Assembly (NCBI GenBank): GCA_049791475.1
Contig: JBAQZZ010000058.1
Location: forward strand, 1 to 64,000
DNA length: 64,000 nucleotides
From: CAXBID01 sp049791475
GTDB lineage: Bacteria > Bacteroidota > Bacteroidia > Flavobacteriales > Flavobacteriaceae
Reading direction: 5' to 3'
This document shows positions 34,810 through 42,900 of this stretch, piece after piece. Positions within the stretch are counted from its first letter, which is position 1; each line of letters starts with the position of its first letter. Both the position numbers and the translations under genes were made by a program. A model generated the notes under the pieces. It did no database searches and was not told the DNA's origin. It saw only the letters and a list, made by a program, of their open reading frames with translations.

Positions 34810-35106
34810 ATGCATGTAATATCGCATAAAAAATTAAAGGACTATTTTTCTAAAGAAATTAATTCTGAAGTTGCTCTGCAAGACTGGTATAAAAGAGCTA
34901 AAAAAGCGGAATGGGAAAATTATTCCGATTTAAAAAATACCTTTAATTCTGCTGATAATGTTGGGAACAATAGATATGTTTTCAATATAAAAGGCAATCA
35001 TTACAGAATAGTTGCTATTGTTCGCTTTAGTATAAAAAGAATATTTATTAGATGGGTAGGCAATCACTCAGAATATGATAAAATTAAGAACATAAATAAA
35101 TTGTAA
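34810..35106 (+). CDS. higB: HigB-family type II toxin
   Basis: This is a predicted ribosome-dependent mRNA interferase of the RelE/HigB fold (HigB_toxin family). The 98 residues carry MHVISHKKLKDYF, LQDWYKRAKKAEWENYSDLK, the strand pair NRYVFNIKGNHYRIVAIV and the C-terminal FIRWVGNHSEYDKI. Together these match that family's pattern, including the His of VGNHSEYD. The toxin precedes the antitoxin, the usual higBA order, and the antitoxin start lies 2 bp after its stop. A palindromic operator precedes it. Activity is inferred from family. Confidence 0.92.
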   Translation: MHVISHKKLKDYFSKEINSEVALQDWYKRAKKAEWENYSDLKNTFNSADNVGNNRYVFNIKGNHYRIVAIVRFSIKRIFIRWVGNHSEYDKIKNINKL

Positions 35107-35108
35107 TC

Positions 35109-35465
35109 ATGATAACAGATAAAGAATATGTTGAGGCCACTTTAAAACTTGAAGCATTACTTAAAATCATGGATCAAGAAAGAGAAAATGAAGATGAAAC
35201 TTTAAATAAAGAGCTTGTTTTAATTAGTAATATTATTGAAAATTATGAAGAGACACATTTTTCTATGGGTATGCCTAACTTGATAGATGTCATAGAACTC
35301 CGTATGTTTGAAATGAAATTAAAGCAAAAGGATTTAGCGGTTTTGTTGGGTACAAGTGCTTCAAGGATAAGTGAGATTTTTAAAGGAAAAAGAGATATCA
35401 CATTAAGCCTTGCTAAGTCACTGCATAAAAAATTGAATATTGATAGCGATATCATATTGCAGTAA
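35109..35465 (+). CDS. higA: HigA-family antitoxin with XRE-type helix-turn-helix
   Basis: This is the antitoxin partner of HigB, 118 residues. The N-terminal half is acidic and helical (KLEALLKIMDQERENEDETL) and probably wraps the toxin. The C-terminal helix-turn-helix is KLKQKDLAVLLGTSASRISEIFKGKRDITLSLAKSLHKKL (about 71-110), with the typical Q, A, S, R and I pattern of XRE domains. It probably binds the 17-bp inverted repeat upstream of higB. The spacing of 2 bp to higB shows one transcript. Confidence 0.92.
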   Translation: MITDKEYVEATLKLEALLKIMDQERENEDETLNKELVLISNIIENYEETHFSMGMPNLIDVIELRMFEMKLKQKDLAVLLGTSASRISEIFKGKRDITLSLAKSLHKKLNIDSDIILQ

Positions 35466-35550
35466 ATGAATAATTATCAATAATTTCGAGAATCTATAAG
35501 TGCCTTTAATAAGCAGATTTTAACGGAAACAACTGAAAAATGAGATTGTG

Positions 35551-35618
35551 ACTGCAAACTTTTTACTTCACATCTAAGTAAGAACTGCCAACTGTTTACT
35601 GTCGACTGAAGACTGTTT
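35551..35618. repeat. Degenerate 7-bp repeat array, right of higBA
   Basis: Five clean heptads ACTGCCA, ACTGTTT, ACTGTCG, ACTGAAG, ACTGTTT cover 35584-35618. Four looser ones (ACTGCAA, ACTTTTT, ACTTCAC, ATCTAAG) cover 35551-35578, with a phase slip between them. It ends 2 bp from the rlmH stop codon. Confidence 0.7.
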
Positions 35619-35620
35619 TT

Positions 35621-36094
35621 TCAACGATGATGATAGGGCTCATGCTGCAAAATAGTGAAGCCTCTATAAAGTTGTTCTATAAAAAATAAACGAATCATTT
35701 GATGGGAAAATGTCATTTTTGATAATGATATTTTCCCATTTGCTTTATTATAAACGTCATCAGAAAAACCATAAGGCCCACCAATTACAAAAACGAGTTG
35801 TTTAATACCAGAATTCATATGTTTTTGTAGATAATTAGAAAACCCAACAGAATCGGTTTGTTTTCCATTTTCATCCAATAAAATTAAAACATCAGTAGTG
35901 TTTAATTTGCCTAAAATAAGCTCACCTTCTTTGTGTTTTTGCTGAATTTCGCTTAAATTTTTGGTGTTTTTCAAATCAGGAATATTCTCCACAGAAAATT
36001 TAATATAAAACCCTAAACGTTTTTTATAATCGTTAATTAAAGATTGAAGGTCTTTATTATCAGTTTTTCCAATAGTGATGAGTTTAATAGTCAT
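35621..36094 (-). CDS. rlmH: 23S rRNA (pseudouridine(1915)-N3)-methyltransferase RlmH
   Basis: It methylates N3 of pseudouridine 1915 in helix 69 of 23S rRNA with S-adenosylmethionine. The 157-residue SPOUT protein matches the family. FVIGGPYGF (102-110) is the SAM-binding loop; KISLSKMTFSHQMIRLFFIEQLYRGF and the C-terminal EPYHHR match the substrate-binding end. The gene is divergent from nadC. It ends next to the right-hand heptad array. Confidence 0.96.
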   Translation of the reverse strand: MTIKLITIGKTDNKDLQSLINDYKKRLGFYIKFSVENIPDLKNTKNLSEIQQKHKEGELILGKLNTTDVLILLDENGKQTDSVGFSNYLQKHMNSGIKQLVFVIGGPYGFSDDVYNKANGKISLSKMTFSHQMIRLFFIEQLYRGFTILQHEPYHHR

Positions 36095-36170
36095 TTCACA
36101 AAATTACTATTTAGTATTTATGAATAATGTATTTAAATAAGAAAAAAACAGAAAATTAGTAAAAGTAAAA

Positions 36171-36201
36171 TTTAATAAAGTGAATCAATTTGTTATTTTT
36201 G
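36171..36201 (+). promoter_or_regulatory. Promoter of nadC
   Basis: TTTA (36171-36174), a 19-nt spacer and TATTTTTG (36194-36201) fit the flavobacterial consensus. The boxes overlap the upstream GTG at 36180, which makes ATG 36225 the true start of nadC. Confidence 0.6.
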
Positions 36202-36224
36202 TTCAAATTAATCTATCCTATAAC

Positions 36225-37085
36225 ATGATTACACAAGAGCAGTTTGATAATGAAGTGAAAATGATAATCGCTAATGCTATTAGAGAAGATGTTGGTGATG
36301 GCGATCATAGTTCATTAGCTTGTATTCCAGAAAACGCAAGAGGTAAAGCTAAACTTTTAGTAAAAGATAAGGGCATTATTGGCGGTGTTAATTTTGCAAA
36401 AAAAGTATTTGCATACGTTGATAAACGGTTAAAATTAGAGATACTTATTGAAGATGGATCTGAAGTAACATACGGCGATATTGTAATGTATGTTGAAGGC
36501 CCAGCGCAATCCATTTTAAAAGCAGAACGTACCGTACTTAACGCTATGCAACGTATGAGTGCCATAGCTACAAAAACCAGAATGTTTGTAGATTTATTAG
36601 AAGGCACAAAAACTAGAATTTTAGATACCAGAAAAACAACACCAGGCATTCGTGTTTTAGAAAAATGGGCAGTAAAAATAGGCGGTGGCGAAAACCACAG
36701 ATTTGCCTTATACGATATGATTATGTTAAAAGATAATCACATAGATTTTGCTGGAGGTATTACAAAAGCTATAGATATGGCTAAAGAATACTTGAAAGAA
36801 ACAGGGAAGGATTTACATATTATGGTTGAAGCCAGAGACTTAGTTGAAGTTGAAGAAATTTTAAAAAGCGATGGTATTTATAGAATTTTAATCGATAATT
36901 TTGATTACGAAGACACAAGAAAAGCTGTTAAAATGATAGGCGATAAATGTTTAACAGAATCTTCTGGAAATATTAATGAAACAACTATCCGCCATTATGC
37001 TGAATGTGGTGTTAATTATATTTCTTCTGGAGCTTTAACACACTCAGTTCATAACATGGACTTAAGTTTAAAAGCAGTAAAATAG
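36225..37085 (+). CDS. nadC: Nicotinate-nucleotide pyrophosphorylase (quinolinate phosphoribosyltransferase)
   Basis: It turns quinolinate and PRPP into nicotinate mononucleotide in NAD synthesis. From the ATG at 36225 it has 286 residues, the usual length. Signatures: REDVGDGDHSSLA near the N-terminus, ERTVLNAMQRMSAIAT, the active-site DTRKTTPGIR (about 134-143), GGGENHRFALYDMIMLKDNHI, and ESSGNINETTIRHYAECGVNYISSGALTHS in the PRPP site. The longer GTG start at 36180 would place coding sequence over a strong promoter and is not used. It is single on its strand. Confidence 0.96.
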   Translation: MITQEQFDNEVKMIIANAIREDVGDGDHSSLACIPENARGKAKLLVKDKGIIGGVNFAKKVFAYVDKRLKLEILIEDGSEVTYGDIVMYVEGPAQSILKAERTVLNAMQRMSAIATKTRMFVDLLEGTKTRILDTRKTTPGIRVLEKWAVKIGGGENHRFALYDMIMLKDNHIDFAGGITKAIDMAKEYLKETGKDLHIMVEARDLVEVEEILKSDGIYRILIDNFDYEDTRKAVKMIGDKCLTESSGNINETTIRHYAECGVNYISSGALTHSVHNMDLSLKAVK

Positions 37086-37214
37086 TTATTTACACAACTC
37101 TAGCAATCTTAATAAAAAAAAGTACATCAAAGCAAAGCTTTGAGTTTTCCGTTTAAATCGTCATTCTCGAGAAATCGGGAATCCAAATAAAGAAATTTAG
37201 AAGAAATTCTTTAT

Positions 37215-37222
37215 TAACTTTG
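37215..37222 (+). promoter_or_regulatory. -7 box of the YihY/BrkB gene
   Basis: TAACTTTG fits TAnnTTTG, 26 bp before the ATG at 37249. No clear -33 box is visible. Confidence 0.4.
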
Positions 37223-37248
37223 CAGTAAATCTCAAACGCAAATTATTA

Positions 37249-38190
37249 ATGACAAAACCTGTTGAAGACAAACTAGATAAAATTCCCGTAATTAATATCT
37301 TAGTCAGGTTTTTTAAACAAATTAAATTACCAGGTCTTGAAGGTTTATCGTTTTACGATTTATTAGAACTTTACATTACTGGTATTGTAAGAGGTGCTTT
37401 AACAACCCGAGCTAGTGCCATTGCATTCAGCTTTTTTATGGCATTATTCCCTTTTTTGTTATTCGTTTTAATAATTATTCCAGAGATACCAATAGATAAT
37501 TTTCAAGGTGAATTCATGGATTTTCTCGAATCTTTTTTGCCGCCAAACACTTCAGATTTTTTCTTTGAAAATATATTTGAAAATATTGAAAATTCTCAAC
37601 GAGGCGGTTTATTATCTTCAGTATTTATTTTATCAATAGCATTAATGGCAAATGGTGTAAATGCTATATTTTCTGGTTTCGAAAACTCATATCATGAGCA
37701 ACTTACCAGAAATGTGTTCAAACAGTATTTGTTTGCCTTAAGCATTGCTTTAATATTAACCTTTTTACTAATTGTTACTATTGCTGTGCTTGGTTATTTT
37801 CAAATTTATGTGGTTGAAGGATTCCTAGATGCTTTAGAAACTAGAGGTTATAATACTGAATCAAAAAATATAATTTGGACAGATATTGCAAAATACGTGT
37901 TCTTTGTGGTTATGGTATATTTGGCAACTGCAACTTTATATTATTTTGGAACAAAAGAAGGTAGACTCTCTAATTTCTTTTCTATTGGTGCTTTATTTAC
38001 AACATTTTTAATCATCCTAACGTCCTACTTATTTGGTATTTACATTGAGAATTTTGGACAATACAATAAGCTTTATGGTTCTATTGGTGCGCTACTTATT
38101 TTAATGTTTTATTTATGGCTTAATGCTAATATTTTGTTGTTAGGTTACGAATTAAATGCTTCTTTAAATAAACTGCGTAAAAGATTTTAG
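37249..38190 (+). CDS. YihY/virulence factor BrkB family membrane protein
   Basis: This is an inner-membrane protein of 313 residues with six predicted membrane segments and the family features: TRASAIAFSFFMALFPFLLF near 55-75, QRGGLLSSVFILSIALMANGVNAIFSGFENSYHE (about 126-160), and the C-terminal YGSIGALLILMFYLWLNANILLLGYELNA. It was once called ribonuclease BN; that activity belongs to another protein and is not supported here. It sits 3 bp before priA on the same strand, so it is co-transcribed. The transport substrate or role is unknown. Confidence 0.92.
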   Translation: MTKPVEDKLDKIPVINILVRFFKQIKLPGLEGLSFYDLLELYITGIVRGALTTRASAIAFSFFMALFPFLLFVLIIIPEIPIDNFQGEFMDFLESFLPPNTSDFFFENIFENIENSQRGGLLSSVFILSIALMANGVNAIFSGFENSYHEQLTRNVFKQYLFALSIALILTFLLIVTIAVLGYFQIYVVEGFLDALETRGYNTESKNIIWTDIAKYVFFVVMVYLATATLYYFGTKEGRLSNFFSIGALFTTFLIILTSYLFGIYIENFGQYNKLYGSIGALLILMFYLWLNANILLLGYELNASLNKLRKRF

Positions 38191-38193
38191 TTT

Positions 38194-40647
38194 ATGCAAT
38201 ATTTTATAGATGTTATAATACCCGTTCCGCTCAATAAATTATACACGTATAGTATAACTGCTTCAGAATTTGATTTTTTAAAACCAGGAATGCGCGTTGC
38301 TGTGCCTTTCGGAAAATCTAAAGTGTATTCGGGTATTGTATTTAAAGTTCATAATAATGCACCAACGGCTTACGAAGCAAAAGATATTCAACAAATTTTA
38401 GATGAAACACCAATTGTAAATGAAAAACAATTACAATTATGGCAATGGATAGCCAAGTATTACATGTGCACTTTAGGCGATGTGATGCGGGCAGCTTTAC
38501 CAAGTGGTTTTATATTAGAAAGCGAAACCGTAATTTCAAAGCATAAAACAAGTGCCATTGACGAGTCTATTTTAAAAGATGATGAATTCTTGGTTTACGA
38601 AGCATTACATCATCAATCATCATTAAAAATTCATGATATTTCTAATATTCTTGATAAAAAGAATGTGCTTTCAGTTATTAAAAGGCTTATTGAAAAAGAA
38701 GTAATTTCTGTTGAAGAAGAGGTTTATGAAAAATATAAGCCTAAATTAGTTCGTTATGTAAAACTGAATCGAAATTTTTCTTCTAAAAGTGCGCTTCAAA
38801 ACTTGTTAGAAGAATTAAGTAGAGCACCAAAACAGCGAGAAGTGGTGTTAACCTTATTTTCTGTTTCTGCAAAAACCAGGAAACCTGTAAAAGTTTCAGA
38901 TTTATCAAACGAAAGTGGCGCTTCAACTTCAATTATAAAATCATTAATCGATAAAGGTATTCTTGAAGAATATCATATTCAAACGGATCGTGTTGAGTAT
39001 TCTGGAGCCGAAAATGAAGCCAGTAAAAACTTAAATAATTATCAAGAAACCGCACTTGCAGAAATTAAGGAATCTTTCGAAAAACATAGTGTTACATTGT
39101 TACATGGCGTAACATCATCTGGGAAAACAGAAGTTTATGTAAAACTTATTGAAGCGGCTTTAAACGATGGGAAACAAGTCTTGTATTTATTGCCAGAAAT
39201 AGCTTTAACTACGCAATTGGTTTCTAGACTTCAAAATTATTTTGGAGAACAGGTTGCTGTTTTTCATTCTAAATACTCTTCACATGAGCGTGTTGAGGTT
39301 TGGAACAACGTTTTGAATAATTCCGCAAAAGCGAAAATAGTTTTAGGCGCTCGCTCGTCCATATTTTTACCATTTAATAATTTGGGTTTAATAATTGTTG
39401 ATGAAGAACACGAGCAATCTTTCAAACAATTTGATCCCGCACCGCGTTATCATGCACGCGATACATCTGTTGTTTTGGCTAATATGCATCATGCTAAAAC
39501 CCTTTTAGGCTCTGCTACACCAAGTTTAGAAAGTTATTTTAATGCGAAACAAAATAAGTATGGTTTTGTTGAACTCATGCACCGTTTTAATGATGTGCTT
39601 ATGCCAGAAATTGAATTGGTAGATATTAAAGATTCGCATAAAAAGAAACGTATGAAAGGGCATTTTAGCGATAGACTTATCGAGGAAATGACCGAAACCC
39701 TTAAAGACGGACATCAAATTATATTGTTTCAAAACCGCAGAGGATTTTCACCAATTGTTGAATGTAATACTTGTGGCCATTCGCCGCAATGTCCAAATTG
39801 CGATGTGAGTTTAACCTATCATCAATATAGAAACCAGTTACGTTGTCATTATTGTGGCTATAATTCGGCTATGATTAGAAATTGTGGCGCTTGCGGAAGT
39901 ACTGAATTAGATAGTAAAGGTTTTGGAACCGAGCAAATTGAAGAAGAAGTAAAAGTATTATTCCGAGATTATAAAGTTGCCCGAATGGATTTAGATACCA
40001 CACGCGGTAAATATGGCTACGAAAAAATAATAACGGCGCTAGAGCAACAAGAAATTGATATTTTAGTTGGCACACAAATGCTAACTAAAGGGTTGGATTT
40101 TAGAAACGTGAAACTCGTGGGCATAATGAATGCAGATAACATGCTCAATTTTCCAGATTTTAGAGCGCACGAACGAAGTTTTCAACTCATGTTGCAAGTT
40201 TCTGGTAGGGCAGGACGAACCGAGGAACGTGGAAAAGTTTTGATTCAAACGTATAATCCGTACCACAAGATTTTACAGCAAGTATCTACAAATAATTATG
40301 TAGATATGTTTAGCGAGCAAATGAATGATCGTTACAATTACAAATATCCACCAGTTTACAAGCAAATAAAGATTACACTAAAACATAAAGATTATAATAG
40401 GGTAGAAACGGCATCAATTTGGTATGCAAAATCGTTACGTCAAGTTTTTACAGATTATGTATTAGGACCAGAATCGCCACCTATAGCTAGAATTAGAAAC
40501 CAGTTTCATAAAAATATTCTGGTTAAAATTCCTAAAAAACAGTCATTATCAAAAACAAAAGAAGCCATTATTAAAATTAATAACAGCTTCTTGAGTATAA
40601 AAGATTTTCGGTCGGTTAGGGTAATTCTAAATGTCGATAACTTCTAG
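38194..40647 (+). CDS. priA: Primosomal replication protein N' (PriA helicase)
   Basis: This 3'-5' DNA helicase reloads the replisome at stalled forks. The 817 residues give, in order, the N-terminal 3'-OH-binding domain (MQYFIDVIIPVPLNKLYTYS), Walker A GVTSSGKTEVYVKL (about 305-318) and DEEHEQSFKQ (about 403-412). Next come GSATPS and a zinc-binding region with CNTCG, CPNC, CHYCG and CGACGS (about 526-570). Helicase motifs V and VI follow, with VGTQMLTKGLDF and QVSGRAGRTEERG. This is a complete protein. The 3-bp gap to the BrkB gene suggests one transcript. Confidence 0.97.
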   Translation: MQYFIDVIIPVPLNKLYTYSITASEFDFLKPGMRVAVPFGKSKVYSGIVFKVHNNAPTAYEAKDIQQILDETPIVNEKQLQLWQWIAKYYMCTLGDVMRAALPSGFILESETVISKHKTSAIDESILKDDEFLVYEALHHQSSLKIHDISNILDKKNVLSVIKRLIEKEVISVEEEVYEKYKPKLVRYVKLNRNFSSKSALQNLLEELSRAPKQREVVLTLFSVSAKTRKPVKVSDLSNESGASTSIIKSLIDKGILEEYHIQTDRVEYSGAENEASKNLNNYQETALAEIKESFEKHSVTLLHGVTSSGKTEVYVKLIEAALNDGKQVLYLLPEIALTTQLVSRLQNYFGEQVAVFHSKYSSHERVEVWNNVLNNSAKAKIVLGARSSIFLPFNNLGLIIVDEEHEQSFKQFDPAPRYHARDTSVVLANMHHAKTLLGSATPSLESYFNAKQNKYGFVELMHRFNDVLMPEIELVDIKDSHKKKRMKGHFSDRLIEEMTETLKDGHQIILFQNRRGFSPIVECNTCGHSPQCPNCDVSLTYHQYRNQLRCHYCGYNSAMIRNCGACGSTELDSKGFGTEQIEEEVKVLFRDYKVARMDLDTTRGKYGYEKIITALEQQEIDILVGTQMLTKGLDFRNVKLVGIMNADNMLNFPDFRAHERSFQLMLQVSGRAGRTEERGKVLIQTYNPYHKILQQVSTNNYVDMFSEQMNDRYNYKYPPVYKQIKITLKHKDYNRVETASIWYAKSLRQVFTDYVLGPESPPIARIRNQFHKNILVKIPKKQSLSKTKEAIIKINNSFLSIKDFRSVRVILNVDNF

Positions 40648-40688
40648 TAAAATAGAAATTTGCGTGCAAATTTCGTAATTTAACTAGT

Positions 40689-40704
40689 CCTGACGAAGGT
40701 CAGG
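40689..40704. repeat. Short hairpin CCTGAC/GTCAGG
   Basis: A 6-bp stem with the 4-nt loop GAAG lies 41 bp past the priA stop. It may work as part of a terminator, though no strong T run follows. Confidence 0.5.
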
Positions 40705-40746
40705 GTCTTATCATGCATTATTAAAAATTATGAAAAACTGAAACAA

Positions 40747-40764
40747 TCCCGATAATTATCGGGA
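40747..40764. repeat. Perfect 18-bp palindrome, CCCGATAATTATCGGG variant
   Basis: TCCCGATAATTATCGGGA has the same flanks as the CCCGATAGCTATCGGG family with AT at the centre. It lies between the convergent priA and LytTR genes. Confidence 0.8.
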
Positions 40765-40785
40765 CAGTTTAACCAAGCTAAGCTT

Positions 40786-41481
40786 CTAAATATTATTTAA
40801 AGCGTCTACCAATTGGGTTTTCTTATTTCTACTTAAAGGAATTTCGTAAGCGCCAACTTCAACGTTTTTACTGTTAAATCTATCAATTTTATCAAGATTA
40901 ACAATATACGATTTGTGGATTCTTAAAAATTTACCTTCAGGTAATTCAGCTTCAAATGATTTCATTGTAGATAAAACTACTAAGCTATTTTCTTCGGTAA
41001 CTAGTTTTACGTAATCGCCAAGCGCTTCAATCCATTTGATATCCTTAATATAAACTTTACGTTTTTTAAGATTACTTTTTACAAAAATATGTTCGCCTTC
41101 TTCTTCGTTAAAGTCTAAAGTCAACTTGTGTTGCTCTAAAGCTTTATCTACAGAAGTATTGAAACGTTCTCTTGTAATAGGCTTGTGTATGTAATCGGTT
41201 GCATCGTAATTAAATGCTTTAAAAGCATATTCGGTTTTACCGGTTACAAAAATAATTTGGGGTTTGTTGTTTAATACGTCTAAAAGTTCAAATCCATTTA
41301 GCACTGGCATTTCAATGTCTAAAAAGATTAAGTCTACTTGATGCGTATTTAAACCATTCTTGGTCTCTAGCGCGCTACTGTACTCTGCTATTAAGTTGAG
41401 AGCGGGGTGATTCTCCACTAACTTAACAATGGAGAGCCTTTGTATCGCTGAGTCGTCTACTACTACACAGTTTAAAGTCAT
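40786..41481 (-). CDS. LytTR-family response regulator
   Basis: This is a two-component response regulator of 231 residues. The receiver domain (about 3-118) has the acidic pair D9-D10, the phospho-acceptor D55 in LIFLDIEMP, T/S near IFVTGKTEYAFKAF, and K in YIHKPI. The LytTR DNA-binding domain (about 130-231) has FVKSNLKKRKVYIKDIKWIEALGDYVKL, LRIHKSYIVNLDKI and the C-terminal IPLSRNKKTQLV. No sensor histidine kinase is beside it, so it is an orphan here, although a kinase could lie elsewhere. Its targets are unknown. Confidence 0.94.
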   Translation of the reverse strand: MTLNCVVVDDSAIQRLSIVKLVENHPALNLIAEYSSALETKNGLNTHQVDLIFLDIEMPVLNGFELLDVLNNKPQIIFVTGKTEYAFKAFNYDATDYIHKPITRERFNTSVDKALEQHKLTLDFNEEEGEHIFVKSNLKKRKVYIKDIKWIEALGDYVKLVTEENSLVVLSTMKSFEAELPEGKFLRIHKSYIVNLDKIDRFNSKNVEVGAYEIPLSRNKKTQLVDALNNI

Positions 41482-41618
41482 AACATTTTAAATTATTTCG
41501 GTTAAGATATCGACAATAGTACGAATAATTCGGTTAAAAACCAAAAAACATCGTTTAAATGCGAATTTTAACATTTATTAACATCTTGAAGTGTCTATTT
41601 TATTAATAAACAAAAACG

Positions 41619-41649
41619 TTGCCAGAATTATAAATAATGGTTATTTTTG
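41619..41649 (+). promoter_or_regulatory. Promoter of the rpsF-rpsR-rplI operon
   Basis: TTG (41619-41621), a 20-nt spacer and TATTTTTG (41642-41649) fit the consensus, about 30 bp before the rpsF ATG at 41680. Confidence 0.65.
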
Positions 41650-41679
41650 CATCCAATTTTTAACAATAAACATATTTTT

Positions 41680-42018
41680 ATGAATCATTATGAAACTGTT
41701 TTCATCTTAAATCCCGTTTTATCTGAAGATCAGATAAAGGAAACAGTAAAGAAATACGAAGATTTTCTTGTTTCTAACGGCGCTAAGATGGTATCAAAGG
41801 AAGATTGGGGGCTAAAAAAATTAGCTTACCCTATTCAAAACAAGAAAAGTGGTTTTTACCATTTATTTGAGTACACCGTACCTGGTGAAATTATTAACCA
41901 ATTGGAAGTAGAGTTTAGACGTGATGAGCGTTTTATGCGATATTTAACAGTTGCCTTAGACAAACATGCCATTTCATGGGCAGAGAGACGAAGAGAAAAA
42001 CTTAAAGTAAAAGCGTAA
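41680..42018 (+). CDS. rpsF: Small ribosomal subunit protein bS6
   Basis: This is ribosomal protein S6 of the 30S platform, 112 residues from the ATG at 41680. MNHYETVFILNPVLSEDQI, YPIQNKKSGFYHLFEYTVPGE and FMRYLTVALDKHAISWAERR match the family. An upstream in-frame TTG at 41647 lies inside the promoter and is rejected. It is the first gene of a three-gene operon with rpsR and rplI. Confidence 0.96.
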   Translation: MNHYETVFILNPVLSEDQIKETVKKYEDFLVSNGAKMVSKEDWGLKKLAYPIQNKKSGFYHLFEYTVPGEIINQLEVEFRRDERFMRYLTVALDKHAISWAERRREKLKVKA

Positions 42019-42020
42019 TT

Positions 42021-42320
42021 ATGGCAACATCGATAGAACAACAATCTAAAGGAAAAAAAGACGGTGAAATTAGATATTTAACGCCGCTTAATATAGAAAC
42101 TAACAAAGCTAAGAAGTATTGTCGTTTCAAAAAATCTGGTATCAAGTATGTAGATTACAAAGATGCAGATTGGTTATTAAGATTTGTTAACGAGCAAGGT
42201 AAAATTTTACCAAGACGTTTAACTGGAACTTCATTAAAGTATCAAAGAAAAGTGTCTGTAGCTGTAAAAAGAGCGCGTCACTTAGCATTGATGCCTTATG
42301 TAGCTGATTTATTAAAATAA
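42021..42320 (+). CDS. rpsR: Small ribosomal subunit protein bS18
   Basis: This is ribosomal protein S18, which pairs with S6 on the 30S platform. The 99 residues include KKYCRFKKSGIKYVDYKD, ERGKILPRRLTGTS-like NEQGKILPRRLTGTSLKYQ and VAVKRARHLALMPYVADLL, the family signature. The single Cys in KKYCRF is kept, as in the zinc-free form. It lies 2 bp after rpsF. Confidence 0.97.
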   Translation: MATSIEQQSKGKKDGEIRYLTPLNIETNKAKKYCRFKKSGIKYVDYKDADWLLRFVNEQGKILPRRLTGTSLKYQRKVSVAVKRARHLALMPYVADLLK

Positions 42321-42333
42321 AATACCGATAACA

Positions 42334-42795
42334 ATGGAACTTATATTAAAACAAGACGTTGAAAATTTAGGATTTAAAGACGATGTTGTAACAGTTAAGA
42401 ACGGTTATGGTAGAAACTTTTTAATTCCTCAAAAACAAGCCGTTTTAGCAACAGTATCTGCAAAAAAAGTTTTAGCAGAAAACTTAAAGCAACGCGCTTT
42501 TAAAGACAAAAAATTAGTAGAAGATGCCAATAAAATGGCAGATGCTATTAAAGCATTAGAAATTAAAATTACTGCTAAAGCAACAGAAGGAGCTTCTGCA
42601 GGTGATAAATTATTTGGTTCTGTAACAAAAGCAAATTTAGTTGAAGCTTTTGAAAAAGAAGGACACTCAATAGACAAAAAATTCGTGACCATCACTGGTG
42701 GAAACATTAAGCGTTTAGGGCAATATAATGCCGTAATACGTTTACACAGAGATGTAACTTTCGATTTTCCTTTTGAGGTTATAGCACAAGCTTAA
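42334..42795 (+). CDS. rplI: Large ribosomal subunit protein bL9
   Basis: This is ribosomal protein L9, 153 residues: an N-terminal RNA-binding domain (MELILKQDVENLGFKDDVVTVKNGYGRNFLIPQ), a long connecting helix (about 45-75) and a C-terminal domain with KLFGSVTKANL and KRLGQYNAVIRLHRDVTFDF. It is 13 bp after rpsR and is followed by the operon terminator. Confidence 0.97.
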   Translation: MELILKQDVENLGFKDDVVTVKNGYGRNFLIPQKQAVLATVSAKKVLAENLKQRAFKDKKLVEDANKMADAIKALEIKITAKATEGASAGDKLFGSVTKANLVEAFEKEGHSIDKKFVTITGGNIKRLGQYNAVIRLHRDVTFDFPFEVIAQA

Positions 42796-42806
42796 TTAAT
42801 TAAGCT
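42789..42806. repeat. 18-bp AT-rich palindrome at the rplI stop
   Basis: AGCTTAATTAATTAAGCT is a perfect palindrome that includes the TAA stop codon of rplI. It may be chance in AT-rich DNA, or help define the 3' end. Confidence 0.4.
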
Positions 42807-42819
42807 AAATTAAATTATA

Positions 42820-42848
42820 AAGCCTCAACCTAGTTGGGGCTTTTTTAT
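42820..42848 (+). terminator. Rho-independent terminator of the rpsF operon
   Basis: The stem AAGCCTCAAC/GTTGGGGCTT is 10 bp (one G-T) with a 3-nt loop, followed by TTTTTTATT. Confidence 0.9.
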
Positions 42849-42900
42849 TATTTTAATTTGGTAAAGTAATTTCTCCTTTTAGAGGAGATTAATAAGGATT

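Noticed and set aside
34580..35618. Possible CRISPR array
   Set aside because: The repeats are 7 bp, degenerate and without unique spacers, and no cas genes are seen.
36180..36224. Upstream GTG start for nadC
   Set aside because: The segment contains a TATTTTTG promoter box, and the ATG at 36225 gives the usual family length and N-terminus.
39526..40266. Three minus-strand frames of 61-68 codons
   Set aside because: They lie fully inside priA, which has a complete domain order; shadow frames.
41647..41679. Upstream TTG start for rpsF
   Set aside because: It overlaps the TATTTTTG promoter box; ATG 41680 fits the S6 N-terminus.
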